In this document: one piece after another, positions 1 through 17,775 of the stretch
Layout of the letters: each line of letters starts with the position of its first letter
How positions within the stretch are numbered: the first letter of the stretch is position 1
The notes under the pieces: generated by a model
The model's input: the letters and a program-made list of their open reading frames with translations, nothing else
Told to the model about the DNA's origin: nothing
Databases searched by the model: none
Assembly (NCBI GenBank): GCA_027972325.1
Contig: JAPMOS010000117.1
Location: forward strand, 62,001 to 126,000
DNA: 64,000 nt
Reading direction: 5' to 3'
Source: Paratrimastix pyriformis
Lineage: Eukaryota > Preaxostyla > Paratrimastigidae
Position numbers and translations under genes: made by a program

Positions 1-3000
1 CGCCTGGCGTGCGGGGTGGTTGGCGGGGCAGATGACGCTGATCAGGGAGCGCCAGCGCCTTGCGGCCGAAGCCCCGTGTCCAGCGGGCTGTGTGGAGCGA
101 CAGCACCCCATATTCGGCCAGGTCTCTTCTCCCATCCATGCTCAGCAGTCCACGCCAGACCAGAGTCCAAGCCTCGAGAGGCACACTGATTCCCATAACG
201 CAACCATTCCACCCGCCCCCCACACCCCAGAGCCGTTCGTTGGCAGAGCTGCTTGGCTGCCTGAAGGCCATCACGGTGGTCACCGACCCGAAGAGGCCGG
301 CCCCCTGCGCCTGGGATCATCCGGCCACGATGCAGGCCCTGCTGGGGGGCCCCATGGTCGATCCGCCCGAGGTGCCTCCGTCTGGTCTGCCAACATCCAG
401 GGGTGGTGCCATGTCCTGTGTCTGGGTCGCTTTCGTTGCTGCCCTGGCCAGCCGACATGTCCATGAAGATGCCATTGTCATGGGCCTGCCTGATGTCCAC
501 CACGAACGAGTTCTGCGTGTCTGCGCGATGATACATGGTCGCGCCGCCCCGCTCACTCGTGTCTATCTTGGTCGACCACCACCCCGCAGCCCGGGCCCCA
601 TCCGCCTGTTCGCTGCTTCCACCCGTGTCCCACGCCCTGGCCGTCAGCACCGTCTCCGCCCCGAACAGCTCTTTCTGCCGCCCATCCTGCACGCGTTATC
701 CCGTCCCCCTGGTCGCGCTCTGCCCGTCATCATTGGCCGCCCCGCCCTGGGAGCCGAGCGGGCCCCCATTCCCCATCCCGGGCTGCTGTCCGCTGTGGAT
801 CTGCGCACCCTCGGGAGCCGATGCGCCCTGCTCGGCCTGCGGGGGCGCCGGGGCGACCTCGCCTTTAGAAGCCTCGGCCAACGGGGCCATCTGGGGGCCC
901 CTCTTCGCCCTGGCCCGGCGGGCCCTCTTTCGGCTCGAGATGGGCGGGGGCCTCGCGCCCGCCGCCGCCCCGACGGGCCATCGCCACGAGGGCCCCGCCC
1001 CGCCCCGCCCCTTCGTGGAGTTGCTCAATTGGATACACCAAGTGACGCATTACCTGTGGGCCGTCCTGCCCCGGCAGGCCCCCGACTGCCCCGCGGATGT
1101 TCGCCGGGGGGAGGGCGACTGCCACCGGCCGGGGGCCGCCGTCCAGGCGGCAGATTTTCTGGAGCAGCTCACCCGGTTCATGGCCTCCCTGGGGCCCCTG
1201 CCCCTGCCGGGCTTGGCCAGGGGGACCGCCCAGGTCGCTTCCGCCGCACATCCCAATGACACGCCGACCACGGGGAGGGAGACCCATCCCCTCTCACTCC
1301 CTAGCACCCTCCTCATCCACCCTCCCCTCCTTTCCCCCTCCCCTCCCTCCCCTCCCCTCCCCTCCCCTTCCCTCCCTTCCCTCTCCTCCCCTTCCCTCCC
1401 CTCCCCCCCTCCCTTTCTCGCTTCTTCCCAGAGCCCATGGGGCGACCTGTACGCAACCTCGCGCCTGCTGCTCCTGCATGCGTCTCTCCAATGGGCCGCC
1501 CAGCTGGCCTGGTGCACACGTGGGCCACCCGCGCCCTCATCAGCCGACAGGTCGGGCGATCCCGTGTTGCCTTCCCAACCCCGCCACACGGGTGACACGC
1601 CCCCATCCCCGGCCACTGCCGTGGGAAGGGTCGAAGCGAAGCGACACCCCCACCCCCACCTTTGTCCGCCCAGCAGCAGCGGCCGAACCGGGCTGGAGGG
1701 GCGCGCACGGGAGGCCGTGGGTCAGCTGGGGCGGACTGCCATGAGGCATGCGTTGGGTGACATCCTGAGGCTTCGCCAGGTCAGTGGATGTGCCGGCTGC
1801 ACGGTGTGCCAATAACCATCTGCCTCGCACATCAACGCTCACGTCCACGTACACACACTGCCACATAGCTGGGGCACGAAGTCACCTCGGTCTCCCAGCC
1901 GGCTGCCCCCGTTGGGCGAGCACTGGGCCTCCTCTGGGAGTCCCTCATCGCATGTGCGGGTCTGTACTCTTCTCATGGCGGCGGTGTCCGAGGGGCAGAG
2001 GAAAGGCAACCCCCACCCGCATTTCGTCTGTCCCGGCATCCCCGCCCAGATGCCTATGGCGATCGGGGCTGCGAGCCCGCCTGGCCTGCCCGAGCTGTGC
2101 GGGCCGACGGTGTCGACGGAGCCTCTCGGCCGAGCGGCGGGCACGGCGGGCTGCTCTGCCCCTGCTGCATGTTGGCCCTCAGGTCTGCCCTGAGCGGGAT
2201 CTGATCGCTGCCCTTGACCTGTCTCCCCCCTAGACGCGATCCACCCATCGTTTTGTCCTCACTTCTTCCTTCTGCTTCTCTCCCGACCCACCCCCCGGCC
2301 AGTGCCACCTCGTACCAGCCGCATCAGCAATTGCCATTCCTGCGGCCGCTGCCCACTGTCCCCCCGCCCCCGACCACCGGGGGCGATGAGGAGGATCTGC
2401 TCTGGTGCCTGCTGGGCGACTGGCTCCTGGAGGCCCCCTCCGTGCCGCTGCCCGATCGGCCCCTTGGCGCCCTCGGCCACGACGATGCTGGGGCCGCGGC
2501 GGCTGCCGGCCAGATGGCGGAATGGTCGTCCGGCGGCACGGGCGGCAGCGCCAGAGAGGAGGGGCTCGGGTTCGGCGGGAAGGCCGACGAGGCGCTCAGA
2601 GCGGACGGTCCGGTTGCGTCAGGGTGACACCGCGTGTGGTGTTGGGGTGATGTTGGAGGTCTATGTCAGGGCGAGGGTTGCGAGTGATGAATAGATGAAC
2701 GGGACTATTGATGTTGATGTTGATGTTGGTGATGATGACGATGGGGTTTCTGCGACTCAAGTTCCCTTTCGACTCTTGCTTGTCCATGGCGGCAGATCTG
2801 CTCGAGTTGGGTTGGCACCTGCTCTTTGAGCTGGGCCCCTTGCACGTGCGTCTGCTGCCCTGCGCCTGCGCCGGCCGTCGGCCCGCCTGCCTGCACTGTC
2901 AAGGCACGGGGGCCCGTGTACAACCCGTGGCCGCGTGGAACCTGGTTTTGCACCTGCTCCGGGACTCGCCCCTCAGAACCGCCGTCCCGCTCAAGGGCAG

Positions 3001-6000
3001 ATGTGATCCGGCCATTCCCACTGCCTTGTCTGTACTTGTAATGGCGTGCCTTCTCGCGTTTGGGGTCGAGGCACCTGGCCCCACTTCACGTCTCCATTTT
3101 TTGCTTTTTTCTCCGCTCCCCGTCAGTGGGACCCTCCCTCCGGTCTGCCGGTACATGATCGAGTGCGCCTGGCGCCTTCGGGGGCTCCTGTCGGCTTGGT
3201 CTGTGGTTTCCTTGCATTCGCGGGCCGGGGACAGGGAATGGACGACCCCTTGGGCCGCCACACACCTCCCCCCACACACGCACGCCCTCCACCACACACA
3301 TGCGCGCAGGCCTGCCACTCCGCCCATCGGGCTGCTTGCTCCCTGCCTCGCCCTCCTCCACCGGGCCGGGGGCCTCGTTCGGATGGCCGCCCTGTGGACC
3401 TGTCCCGCGCCCCTGCCGGGGCAGCCTGACCCACTCGCCCCCGTGCGGCTGCTCTGCCTCGGCGGGCCGCCGTTGGTGGAGCGGATAGCACGACAGCTGG
3501 GGGTGGCCGCCGAGGAGCCGGCCGGAGACGATGCGGCCGCCTTTGAAAATCGGTCCGTCTCGCGTTGCGGCCCGATGCCGCGTGGTGGAGGGCAGGGGGA
3601 GTCCAGGTCCTCCATTTCTTTGTTGCTGCCGATCAATCCACGAGCAAACAGAGGTTTGGTTCATGCACTCACCCCCCATGTACGTACTGGCCACCAGGGT
3701 TCGCTCCGCGCTGGGGCTGCCATCGCCAGGCCGTATCCCTGCATTGCCGTTCTCACCTTCGACCCGGGAATGGGAAGGCCTCTGGGCCGAGCAGGTGGCT
3801 GACCTGCTGGCTGCCCTCGCCGTCCGGCTGCCCCGGTCTGTCCTGCCCGTGTTTGCCTTTGTGAACCTCATTCGTCTCCCGTTCACACTACGTTCCGGCG
3901 TCCCTTCAGCACGGCCCACGGGTCCTTCTGCTCGTCGCTCTCGTTTGCGGTACCCCTGCCATCGCCCCCACCCGGAAAGGCGAGCGCAGCCTCAGCTGGT
4001 TCGCCACTGTCACCACCCGCCAGCCACCTCGAGCCGCCTGCCTTGTGCCTGGCCCTGGCGACCCTCCTTGCGACATGCTTCGGGCCCGCCGAGGAGGAGC
4101 CAAGCAAGGCGGACGCGGACGAAGAGGCCGTGGAGGCGCAGGGGGCGTGGGCCCTGGCCGCCCAGAAAATCAGCGGTCCGCGCCTGCCTACCCCTACCCC
4201 TGCCCTGCCCCTGCCCCTGCCCCCCGCCCCCTTCCTTTGCCGTGGCGGCCCACCAACCCACCACGCGACCCCTTCTCGGTCCAGGCCTCTGCGATTTCGG
4301 AGCCCTCACGGGCCCGGACAACGCCCCCATGCGCCGGGCGCTGCTGTCGTCCCTCCTTGCGGCCGGCCATCGGGCCACCCGACCCGCCGCCCAGTCCCTG
4401 CCAGGCGCCGATCTGAGCCCGGTCATCGTCCCGCTGACGGCCTGGCTGGCCGTCCTGGCCGCTGAGAGCCAGCCCCCCGCGGCCCCGGGCGGCCATCGGC
4501 GCAAGCGCGGGGTGGCGCCCCCAGACGAAGGCCCTGCCCTGTCCCGGGGGCTGCTGGAGGCTGCCCTGCGGCAGGTGACGCACTGGGTGGGCGGCTGGCC
4601 GGCTTGGGCGGTGGCCCACGGGGCGGAGCGACTCCTGGGGGACTGGATGGAGCCGGTATTCCCTGAGGGGCACATCAGCACAAAGGTCTATTTGCTCGGT
4701 GGTGGTGATTGAAGACTTCCTGTCGCATTTTTTTTTTTGACCGATCCCATAACTTTTCGGATGACCCTGTCTCGTGACCACGACAAACCGAGCAGCTTCA
4801 GCTTTTGCAGGGGTTCCCATTCGTTGGGCCGAGTCAAAGGCTGAGGCCATGACGAAGTTTGAGCCCCTCGAGGAAACGCCCAGTGCGGGGGCGCCCCTTT
4901 GGGTCTGCTTGGGCTTGCGGACTCGATGCCCCCCGTCCGGCGACATATGATGAGCAGTCCACCTACTCGAAATGAGCGCGCATTGTAGTAAAGGTCGCCG
5001 ATGGGACGATCACTGCCCTGGAGAACAGCCTGGTTTCGTTCCGCAAAGGCCCTGTAGTTGGCATTGCAACTCATACCAGCTGAACTGGACCACCCGGCAC
5101 AAACTTGGTGGAAAACTTCATAGTTTCAACCTGCATTGCAAGACAACCATGGACAAGCAAGTCCAGGATGAGTCCAGCAAACATCGGAGAGAGGCGACAC
5201 GCGCGAAGTTGGGTGGGGGGTCCAGGCGCCTAGCCAAAGTGAGGAATCCTGATGGCCCCCAGAACGTTTTCGCGACGGACATCAGCTTCTTGTCGAGGCC
5301 CTCCGCGAATCGGCCAGGTAACACGTATGGTGGATCCGGTAACGGCATTCTCTCATCGGTGATGGGTTGACTGGTTGTCTTTCTGTGGACATGTGGTTGT
5401 CATCGGGTCGTTTGGCCCGGCTCCCCCCGGAGTGTAACGCATGGCGCGAAGGCGCGAGTAACCTTTCTTTCTGGGAACTTGTCGCCTGCGCCCTCGGTTC
5501 TCTGGTCTGTCGGTTCGTCGTCTGAACCGACTGTGCGATGCCTGTTGACAGAAGGCACGGAGAGGGCGCTTGGGCGCGTTCACCAGCCTGACTCGCAGGG
5601 AGAACTGATGTCGTTGAATGAGTGAAGAAGGGAAAGCAGACGCAGGGCGAGGGCATCAAGAGATACCGGGGGCCCATGGGCCAGGCGCAGATGAAGCGGC
5701 GTGGGTGGGAGTGCTGGCTGTGTCCGGTGGTGGGAGGCGGGTCTGACCCGAGGTCAAAACTGAAAGACGGTTCTGGCAGCTGGAGATGAACTCACCTCCC
5801 GCCCGCCCACCCCCACAACAGATTTCCTGTCTCACCCTGGCTACAAGTCTGTTGGACCTCGTCCGACGCTCCCTCTGCCTGCCGGACGGCTCCCCCTGGT
5901 CGTGGGGCCTCCAGCGTCCATTGCCCGAGCCCCGGCCGCCCGCCCTGCCCCATGGCGGCCCGCCCTGCGAGTGCCTGTGCCAGCACTGTTGCCGGAACCG

Positions 6001-9000
6001 AGCCATGTACCTCCTCCCTGCCGTGCCCACCCTCCAGCAACTCCAAGCCGCACCGGCACCAGCGACAGCTACAGCAACCGCGCCACCGGTTAAGGCGACT
6101 GCGCCGGCGGCATCCCCGCCCGCCACGTCGAGCCGCTTCCGACGGTTGGCCTGCACGCTGCGGGCTGCCCCGCCGGTGACCCCGCTCTCGCCCCCTTCCC
6201 CGCCCCCGCCCCCACTCTCCCCTGCTGATGAAAGCGCCCCTTGCGGTGACTTGAGCTATGCGGCGGCGCTGCTCCGGCTGCCGCTGTCCCTGACTGGGGC
6301 AACAGGCGCCGTCTCGGGGGCCGAGGCCGGAGAAGGCGCCCGCCGGGCGGTGCTGGAATCATACTGGGCGGAGATGTCGAAAGCGGTCGGCCCGGGTCCG
6401 TGGCAAACCTGACTCTCGCTTCCGTGTCTCTCCGGCTTTTGTTCATCGCCCGGCTCTTTCCCCTGTTCTTCCCGCCAGGCGCCCAGAAGCTCCTTCTTGG
6501 CATGTTCCTCGGCTCTCCCGCCGTCCCGCCCGACAGCATCCTGCCCCCCGACCGCCTCGCGTCTTCCGAGGCGCTTCTCACGGCCGATCTTCGGGCCGGC
6601 GCCCCCCAGCGAGGCGACCTGCCTGCGCGCGGGTCCCGTGAGGCGGCCCTGCTCGGGGCGGCAGTGGGCCTGACTGCCCGATGGATGGGGCTTGCCACTG
6701 CCTTGGGCAGGAAGGTCTGCAAGCGACCACGGGATGCGATGTCAAGGGGGTCACGAACAACTTTGCCTTTTTCATTCCACTGCCGCCGCCTCCCAGAGCT
6801 GGACGCATTGGCACGAAATCTTCGGGCCTCTGTCGACCAACGCCCAGCGCACCATGACGGCCCCAATCCGCGCGGCCCTCTCACGCCTCTGGTGTTGCCT
6901 CCTCGATTCGGACCCCGCAGCCGCAGAGGTCCTGATGCGTTTGTGTTTTTTGTCCGGGTTGTCCCTGCCAGTCCCGCCCTTCCGCCGCCCGTCCCTTCCT
7001 CCCCTGATTTCACGGAAAACATCTGGTCTCGCCGACACGAACGTACGCACATCTGCCGTACACACCTTGACTCACAGGCGGCCCCGGTGGGCTATGTGAG
7101 TCTGTGGCTCTGCGACCTGCTGGATGTGTGCGCGGTCTCGGCGCCACCGCTGCCACGCCCGCAGCCCCCATTGCATGGCTGGATCGAGCAGGCGCCAGGC
7201 TTTGTCGATCTGACGGGCCCCGAGGAACAAGGAGAGTCATCGCTCCTTCAGCGACCCCAATTCGACGAGGCCTCCCGCCGACGAATCGGGCTGGGCGTCC
7301 GGCTGGCCCGGCTGCCTTCATGTCCGTGAAATCAATCGGAAGGGAAGGGTCTCAAAGGAATACAGCTAACGGACCTGGGGCCAAGGGCAAACAAGTATCA
7401 CAAACAAAGTGTGATGTGGGTCAAGATGGGTCTGAGATGCACGGTGGTGGGTGGCGGCACTGTGCCACAAACCTGCTCATGCCTCACGTAACTGTGACGA
7501 CAGTGAAACCGCTGATGCCTGCGCTGGCCCTCCGCGAGCGCCTGACTGCGCCCATTCCGCTTTTCGTTGGTCTGGGACCCCCGCGCCTCCTCACGCCCCG
7601 CCCTTCAAGCCGACAACGCAAACTCACCTCAATACCACCTCCATTTTAGCCATGTTACGGGCCCTCGTCGACGCAACCCTAACCCAGTGGCGCCCCTGGT
7701 CCTGCGTTGCCCTCGCCCGCCTCCCTTCAGTGCCGCTCGCCCCCAGCGGCGGCAGTGACAACACACCCGGAGCGGCGTACGCCTGGCTGGTGCCAACGTG
7801 CAGCTGGGCCCCGGCGCCCCTGGACTTGGCCCAGGTTTGGGGGCGCCTGACGGCCTGTATCCTCCAGGTCCGCGTCCTCCTGATCTTTTCGCACACTTGG
7901 ATGGCCCCTGCCAAAGACCACATGCACATGCCTTCTTCATGCAGCGTGCTCACAATCGGCTCCCATTTTGTCTTCTGTCCAACCCGCTCATCCTCCTTCC
8001 GTCGCCCCTCCCGCCCCAACCGCCAAACCCCGCATCAGCTGCTCCGTGAGGCGCCCCCGGTCGGACCCGCACGCGATGCCCTGACCACCGCCAGCGCGGG
8101 CCTTCTGCTCAGCACCAGTGCCCTGCACCCCGAATGCGCCCGGCTGGTTCGGCTGGGCGGCTGTGCGGCCTTGTGCCCCACGGCTGGCCGGCCAGCGCCC
8201 ACCCTGGACCCAACCCTGCGCGCTCTCGACGCGGCCTGGGCGGCCTTGCTGCCGGGATGCTTCGGCGGGCCGCTGGACGGCAGCGGCGGGGCGGAAGGCG
8301 CTGCCTCGGCCGCACGACACCTGGCGGCTGTCTGGTTGGCGGTGGGCCTCCGGTGTGCCCTGGCAGGTCGGGAGGACGCGGCCTTGTTGGACGGGGCCGT
8401 GGGGCTGGCCGGCAGCCTCTTTGACCGATGGGCCGACCTGGCGGGGCATCAGCCGCAGGGGGTCGGGGCCGCAACCGGCGCGGGCTTACTGGCTGAGGCG
8501 GGGCGATGGGGGTTTCAAGTGGACGGGTCGGCGCTTGAGTTCGACGGGCCGCCGACTGACGCCAACGGAGGCGGCGATGTGCAGGTCAGTTTGGCTTGCG
8601 AATGCCTGTCTGGGTTGGGAAGAGAGAAGGCTCCATTGGACGATGAGTTTTCTCCTGGTCTCACTCCCCCCAATCACATCGGTTTTCACCTTCTTGTCTT
8701 CTTCTGTAGGGCCCACACACTTGGCGGCAGGCAGCTTTTAGTCAGCCCGACAGTCCCTCGGCCCGCCTGCTTCGGGCCCTGGTCTGCGCCATGGTCGGGA
8801 CGGCCGAGGGCCCCCTGGCGCCCCTCCTGCCCCTCGATTGGGCGCCCGCCCCGCACTGGACGGTGGAGACCCCGGCACGAGCAGGCGTTCCCCATGGCGC
8901 CGCGACGGGCAGCTGGAAGCTGGCGCTCGCGCCCTGCCCAAGACATGGTCTGCACCTTCGTCCCTCCTCCCCCTCCCCCCCCCCACCCCCCTCGATCCGG

Positions 9001-10526
9001 AAAACGAAGGAACCTCCAGAGAAAAATCAGCGCACGCTCATACACCGAAAACCGAGTCGCAAGGGCCCGCATAGGGAAACCGAGAAACCGAAATCACCAG
9101 AGAGTAAAAAAAAAAACAAAGACACAAGGGGCCACACCAGGCATGCCCATATATTTCTCTCTTCCCCCATGCACACGCGCACGTCCAGTCTCCGCCTCCA
9201 GCCAGACGCCCTGCCCGGATCCGCTCTGCCTCCTGGCCCGGCGCCCTGACGCGCCCGCCAGCCTGCGGCCTCACGCCCTGCTGCACGCCCTGACCCGGCC
9301 CCTCCGCTCGCACGCCCTGCGAACCTGGCTCCTCCCCGAAGTCACCGCCGCGGCACGGGACCTGGCCACGGGTGCACCAACCGGCCGGCTCCTGGACGGG
9401 GCCCACAGCCAGGCTGATCTCGTGCGGGTCGTGAGACGCTCGGCCGGGTTGGCCCATGTCGCCTGCGCCCTGCTGACTGCGGGCGTTCCCGCGCTGGGAC
9501 CCGTCATCGTCACGACGGTTGGTGGCGACGGTGATCGTGAGCAGGTTCGTCCGCACGAATTCCTCAACCGGATTGAATTGTTCACCTTTCTGGCGTCCCC
9601 TTCTCCGCTAGTCGCCGCCACCCGTGCGCCCCGCCCTGCTGCCTGCCCTTCCGCCGCCGCCGCGCCCATGCGCCCTCGACTTTTCCCTGGTGGAGCTCAT
9701 CGGCCCGCCACTGGCCTCCCTGACGCTGGGTTGGTCATCCCTGGTGGGTCCACTCTTCCAGGCCCACGTCCTGCCTCTGGCCTTGCATGGAAGCCTCTCG
9801 CCCGGGTACCACTCCCTCGCCCGGGCGCTGGTCGATGCCCTGTGGGCGCTGGCGCCCCTCGCCCAGCCCGATCTGTGGACCGCGGCCTGCCGGTTGGATC
9901 CCGACCTCGCCCGCCACCTATATGCCTACCACCCGGCGCCAGGCTCGGCGCCCCACGCGGCAGTCCGGCTGGTCACGGAGATTGTCGAGGCGGCCCTGGG
10001 GGTTCTCATCCGGATCTCGGCCTGGTGCGCGCTCCACTGGGGCCACGGGGCCACCGACCCGTCGGCGCGCGCATTCGAGCGGCCGGTCGGGCCGTGTCCG
10101 CACTGCCCAGTGGTGGCCGAGATCATGGAATCCTGGGGCCACACGGCTGCCCAAAACCGGGAGGACGCGCGCTGGGCCATGCAAGAGCTGTGTGGGGTGC
10201 GAGCGCCTGCTTTGTCAAAGGTCTGCCGAAATGCCTCCTCCCCTTTGTGACCCAATTTTTCACCCGGTGCCTCCTCCCTCTCCCAGACCCAAATGGACCT
10301 CGTGGAAATCTGCCTCCGGCTGGCCACTGGCCTTGGCGAGCTGCCTTGCTGCCGGCCCCTGTTGGACGAGGCCCGGCCGTTTCTGGGGCGGGCGCAGCGG
10401 CTGCTGGAGGACCTGGCAGAGACCCGGAGCCTCATCCCCGAGTTCGGCCATCAGATCGCCTTGTTGGCGGTGCAGCTCCGACCCCTGGGAGACGCCGACC
10501 GCCACCACGGTCAGCCGATTCTGTAG
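1..10526 (+). CDS. Large Leu/Ala-rich orphan protein, 3' part of gene
   Basis: I do not recognise this protein. A chain of plus-strand exons keeps phase when joined with GTC donors and YAG acceptors. Examples are an exon at 231-371, an exon ending at 1233 (GTCGCT donor), 1432-1779 (GTCAGT), an exon ending at 4685 (GTCTAT), 5822-6385 (GTCGGC), 6479-6715 (GTCTGC), 6799-6930, 7079-7321 (GTCCGT) and an exon from 7650. The last exon ends in a stop at 10526. The pieces that seem to stop at 4712 and 7329 join in phase to the next exon, so I treat the region as one gene that enters the window from the left. The exons encode Leu/Ala-rich stretches with many short hydrophobic helices and Pro/Gly linkers, which suggests a helical-solenoid scaffold protein. 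No catalytic motif is visible. It could instead be two or three adjacent genes, and several exon ends between 371 and 4600 are unresolved. Confidence 0.45.
4686..5821 (+). other. 1.1-kb intron with repeat insertions
   Basis: This is a long intron of the first gene by phase (GTCTAT donor, AACAG acceptor). It contains a run of 11 T near 4728 followed by a minus-strand open stretch (about 4690-5350) that looks partly protein-like but matches nothing I know. The T run could be the tail of a reverse-oriented retroposon. A copy of dispersed repeat family 1 lies at 5400-5495. No host gene is supported here. Confidence 0.4.
5400..5495 (+). repeat. Dispersed repeat family 1, copy 1
   Basis: About 90 bp shared with 10826-10917 and, inverted, 12883-12960. 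The core reads GTGTAACGCATGGCGCGAAG, followed by a CTTTCTT run and the word AACTTGTCGCCTGCGCCCTC. The GGCGCGAAGGCGC core is GC-rich and partly self-complementary. It carries no coding capacity. Confidence 0.75.
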
Positions 10527-10562
10527 TGGGTGGGGCCTTGGCCGCGGTCGAGCCTTTCTTTG

Positions 10563-10656
10563 TCAAGCGCGCTCGATTGTGTCGCAAGCCTCCCGAAGCG
10601 GACATCTCAAGCTGCGTGATTCTTGGACAGATGTGCCGCCCGCCCCATCCAACCTC
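10563..10656 (+). repeat. Dispersed repeat family 2, copy 1
   Basis: About 90 bp that match 17900-17990 with small indels. Shared blocks include GCTCGATTGTGTCGCAAGCC and ACAGATGTGCCGCC. It lies just downstream of the first gene's stop, in gene-free sequence. Confidence 0.7.
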
Positions 10657-10825
10657 TCCGAGCGCGAGGAGCACTTTGATCTGCGGGGCACAAGGTGAAT
10701 TGTCCTTCGATTCCCGTTGCGCTTCAAGCTCTTCCAAGGTGCGAAGACTTTATTTTTCCTGTCACCCACACCCATCACTGGGCGGCCCCGCCACCAGGCG
10801 GGCCCCCGGCCGGAGGAGCCATCAT

Positions 10826-10917
10826 ACGGGTCATTTGGCCCGGCCCCCCCCGGAGTGTAACGCATGGCGCGAAGGCGCGAGTAATCTGTCTTCTTGAACT
10901 TGTCGCCTGCGCCCTCG
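10826..10917 (+). repeat. Dispersed repeat family 1, copy 2
   Basis: Same orientation as the copy at 5400-5495 and nearly identical through the GTGTAACGCATGGCGCGAAG core and the trailing CTTGTCGCCTGCGCCCTC block. A shorter fragment resembling its tail occurs near 26135-26160. Confidence 0.75.
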
Positions 10918-10966
10918 CAAATACACAGCATGTTCTCTCTCTCTGCTCGAACGACCACGAGTTCTG

Positions 10967-11200
10967 GTGATCGACGGGCTGCCCAGAGCAGGCAAAAACT
11001 CGGCGTTTAAAGTCTGCCGGCACAAGGAGCGGGCGAGCGTGCCGGGACCGCATCCTCGGCGTACAGGCATTGTGCCGCGCCTGGTGGAGCAGGAGCTGCT
11101 CGCTGTCACTGAGCCCGCTCCGAAGACGGGACGGGAGTCGCCACCACAGGAGGCCGAGGCCAGGGAAAGGCGCCTGGAGTCTCATCGATCTGGTCCCTTT
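10967..11200 (+). mobile_element. LINE fragment (C-terminal endonuclease part)
   Basis: Plus-strand sequence at about 11035-11190 matches the minus-strand LINE at 41.5-41.7 kb. Shared blocks include ACAGGCATTGTGCCGCGCCT and TGTCACTGAGCCCGCT. The encoded IVPRL...QELL segment corresponds to the region just after the PD-(D/E)xK-like motif of the longer copy. It is a short, diverged, non-functional remnant. Confidence 0.65.
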
Positions 11201-12882
11201 TCCAAGACCCGCCAGATTGGATTTTCGGCAGCAACGGGGAAAGTTTGCTGCGGCAGAGCGATAATGCCAGTTTTACCGAGAAAATGAAGTATGTAGAGGG
11301 TCCCCATCATATGTGAAGAGCCGGGCGGCGCTGTTTGATTGGCCGCCGGCGGCCGGCGGGCGGAAAGTTTTGAACATAACAGTGAATGGTGACCCCAAAG
11401 GGACCCCCCCCTGTCCGCCGAGGTGTGACCGCGACAGCGGAATATGGGCCGACGACCGGGTTTGCGGGCCCCGAGGGCCCACTCGGGGGGCTACCCGAGG
11501 GGGTGGGCGGGGTGGGTCCCGGCCCGGGGGAAGGCAGGACACCCGGGAAAGCCAGGTCGGACCCCCCCCCCCCCTCCCGACAAGATGTCCCGGTGCCCGG
11601 TCATCCCGGGGGGTTTGGGGGCGGGACAACACCCCACCGGGTGGGCCTCGTCCGGATGGGGCTCGTCCAGAGTGGAGGCCACAGAGAAAGGGGCGGCTCC
11701 GAGGGCCCCGGGTGGGGGTGGGGGCATGTCCAAGACTGGGCTTGCCACGCGGGAACACCCGATCAGCGGACTCGCCCCATGATAATATCCATCCCGGGGG
11801 GTTGTCGCGCCCAAGGGCGAACGGGAGGACAGGCGGACAGTGGGCCGGGGAATGGAGTGCGTGATGCCGGGAATGTGGTGCAATGCGATGTTTCTCTCCG
11901 AGTTCACTGTCCCATCTAAATCGGCAGAAAATTGGATCTTTTTACAAAGGGCAAATGAAGCGGACGTTGATCTGCAGGGTGCTTGAGCGGAAGCAGGAGG
12001 ATGCCTGATGAGACGAAGAATGAGATGAAGGAGGATGACAAGGAGGATGATGGGATGGCGACGAAGATGAAAAATGTAGCAGCCCTGGTTATCAACTGAT
12101 GACGGAGCAGAGCGAAGGGACGGAGGACGCGGATTCGCTTCACGCGTGCGCATCGGAGATTAGTGCGTGCCCATTTCTTGTTCTTGGCATTTTTGTATTC
12201 TCCAATTCACCGAAAGAAACCAAACAACAAAACTTGTTCCGGCGGTCTCAAAGCAAATCAAAAAATTTGAAAGCTTTTGAAGTTTTGAAGTGCATAATGC
12301 GGGGGTTACAGCGGTTGCTCTCTTGCACACTTGGCTTCCAATCTTCTTCATTTCTCTGATTTTCATTCGATCAGACGCCGTGCGTTTTCGTTCGCCTCAT
12401 TGCATTCTCTCGTTTTCGAATTGCTGGGTCGATCATTGCTGACTATTCGTTCCCAGAGGTTTTTTCACGTCACTTTGTGATATTCTTTTATAAATAAACG
12501 ATCAGAGTGGTCAGGTCACATTTGCCACCCCTGAATGGTGCGGGTCTCTTCTCGCTTTGTTCCAAAGTTCCTTTGTTTTGGTCTGTGCTTGTTTTGGGCA
12601 CCAAAGGCACGCTGAATGAGTCCAGCTGAAAAACGATCGATCGATGCCCGGCTCCCAACTTGCCCGGTTCAGGCCATCGCTCGTCGCGTCTGCGTACCAC
12701 TCAAGAAATCACGGGCCCTTGTCCGGGCGAACCCATTTCGACCGACGATGATGATGGCTGTGCATTCTCTTTGTTCATCTCGCGAAGACCAACAAGAGGA
12801 GGATCAGATTCAGTCGCAGCGTTGGAGGGGGGAAGGGAAGTGGATGGGTGGAAGAAAGGGTCGACCGCGAAAAAGGGGAGAA
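11201..12882. other. Gene-free stretch
   Basis: From 11290 to 11880 the sequence is very G/C-rich with runs of G and CCGGGG words, and open frames exist in several phases with no protein-like pattern. From 11900 to 12600 it becomes AT-richer and contains an AATAAA at about 12496. I see no supported gene. Confidence 0.5.
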
Positions 12883-12960
12883 GGGCGCAGGCGACAAGTT
12901 CAAGAAAAGAAAGCTTACTTGCGCCTTCGCGCCATGCGCTACACTCGGGGCCGAATGACA
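12883..12960 (-). repeat. Dispersed repeat family 1, copy 3 (inverted)
   Basis: Reverse complement of the 5400 and 10826 copies, reading GCGCAGGCGACAAGTTCAAG and then GCGCCTTCGCGCCATGCG on the plus strand. It is slightly truncated at the CCCCCC side. Confidence 0.7.
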
Positions 12961-13126
12961 CAGAATTGGCGAGTGAGAGGGAACCAGGAGATCCGAGGCG
13001 GAGGAGGTCGGTTCGCACGGCGGGGTCGGCCGGGGTCAGCCGCGGCAGGGCCTGACATGGCATATGGCCCACCGTCCTCCGGGCCGACAGGACCACAATG
13101 GCGGAATGCAAAAGACGAGGGGGGGA

Positions 13127-17775
<4,649 letters not shown>

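Noticed and set aside
42-692. Minus-strand 216-codon frame with a protein-like central part
   Set aside because: The plus strand gives in-phase exons with normal splice sites (231-371 and onward) that continue into the downstream gene. The minus frame has no continuation.
11313-11919. Three overlapping plus-strand frames rich in Gly, Pro and Arg
   Set aside because: They come from G/C-rich low-complexity DNA that is open in all phases. No exon joins or protein-like segments are seen.
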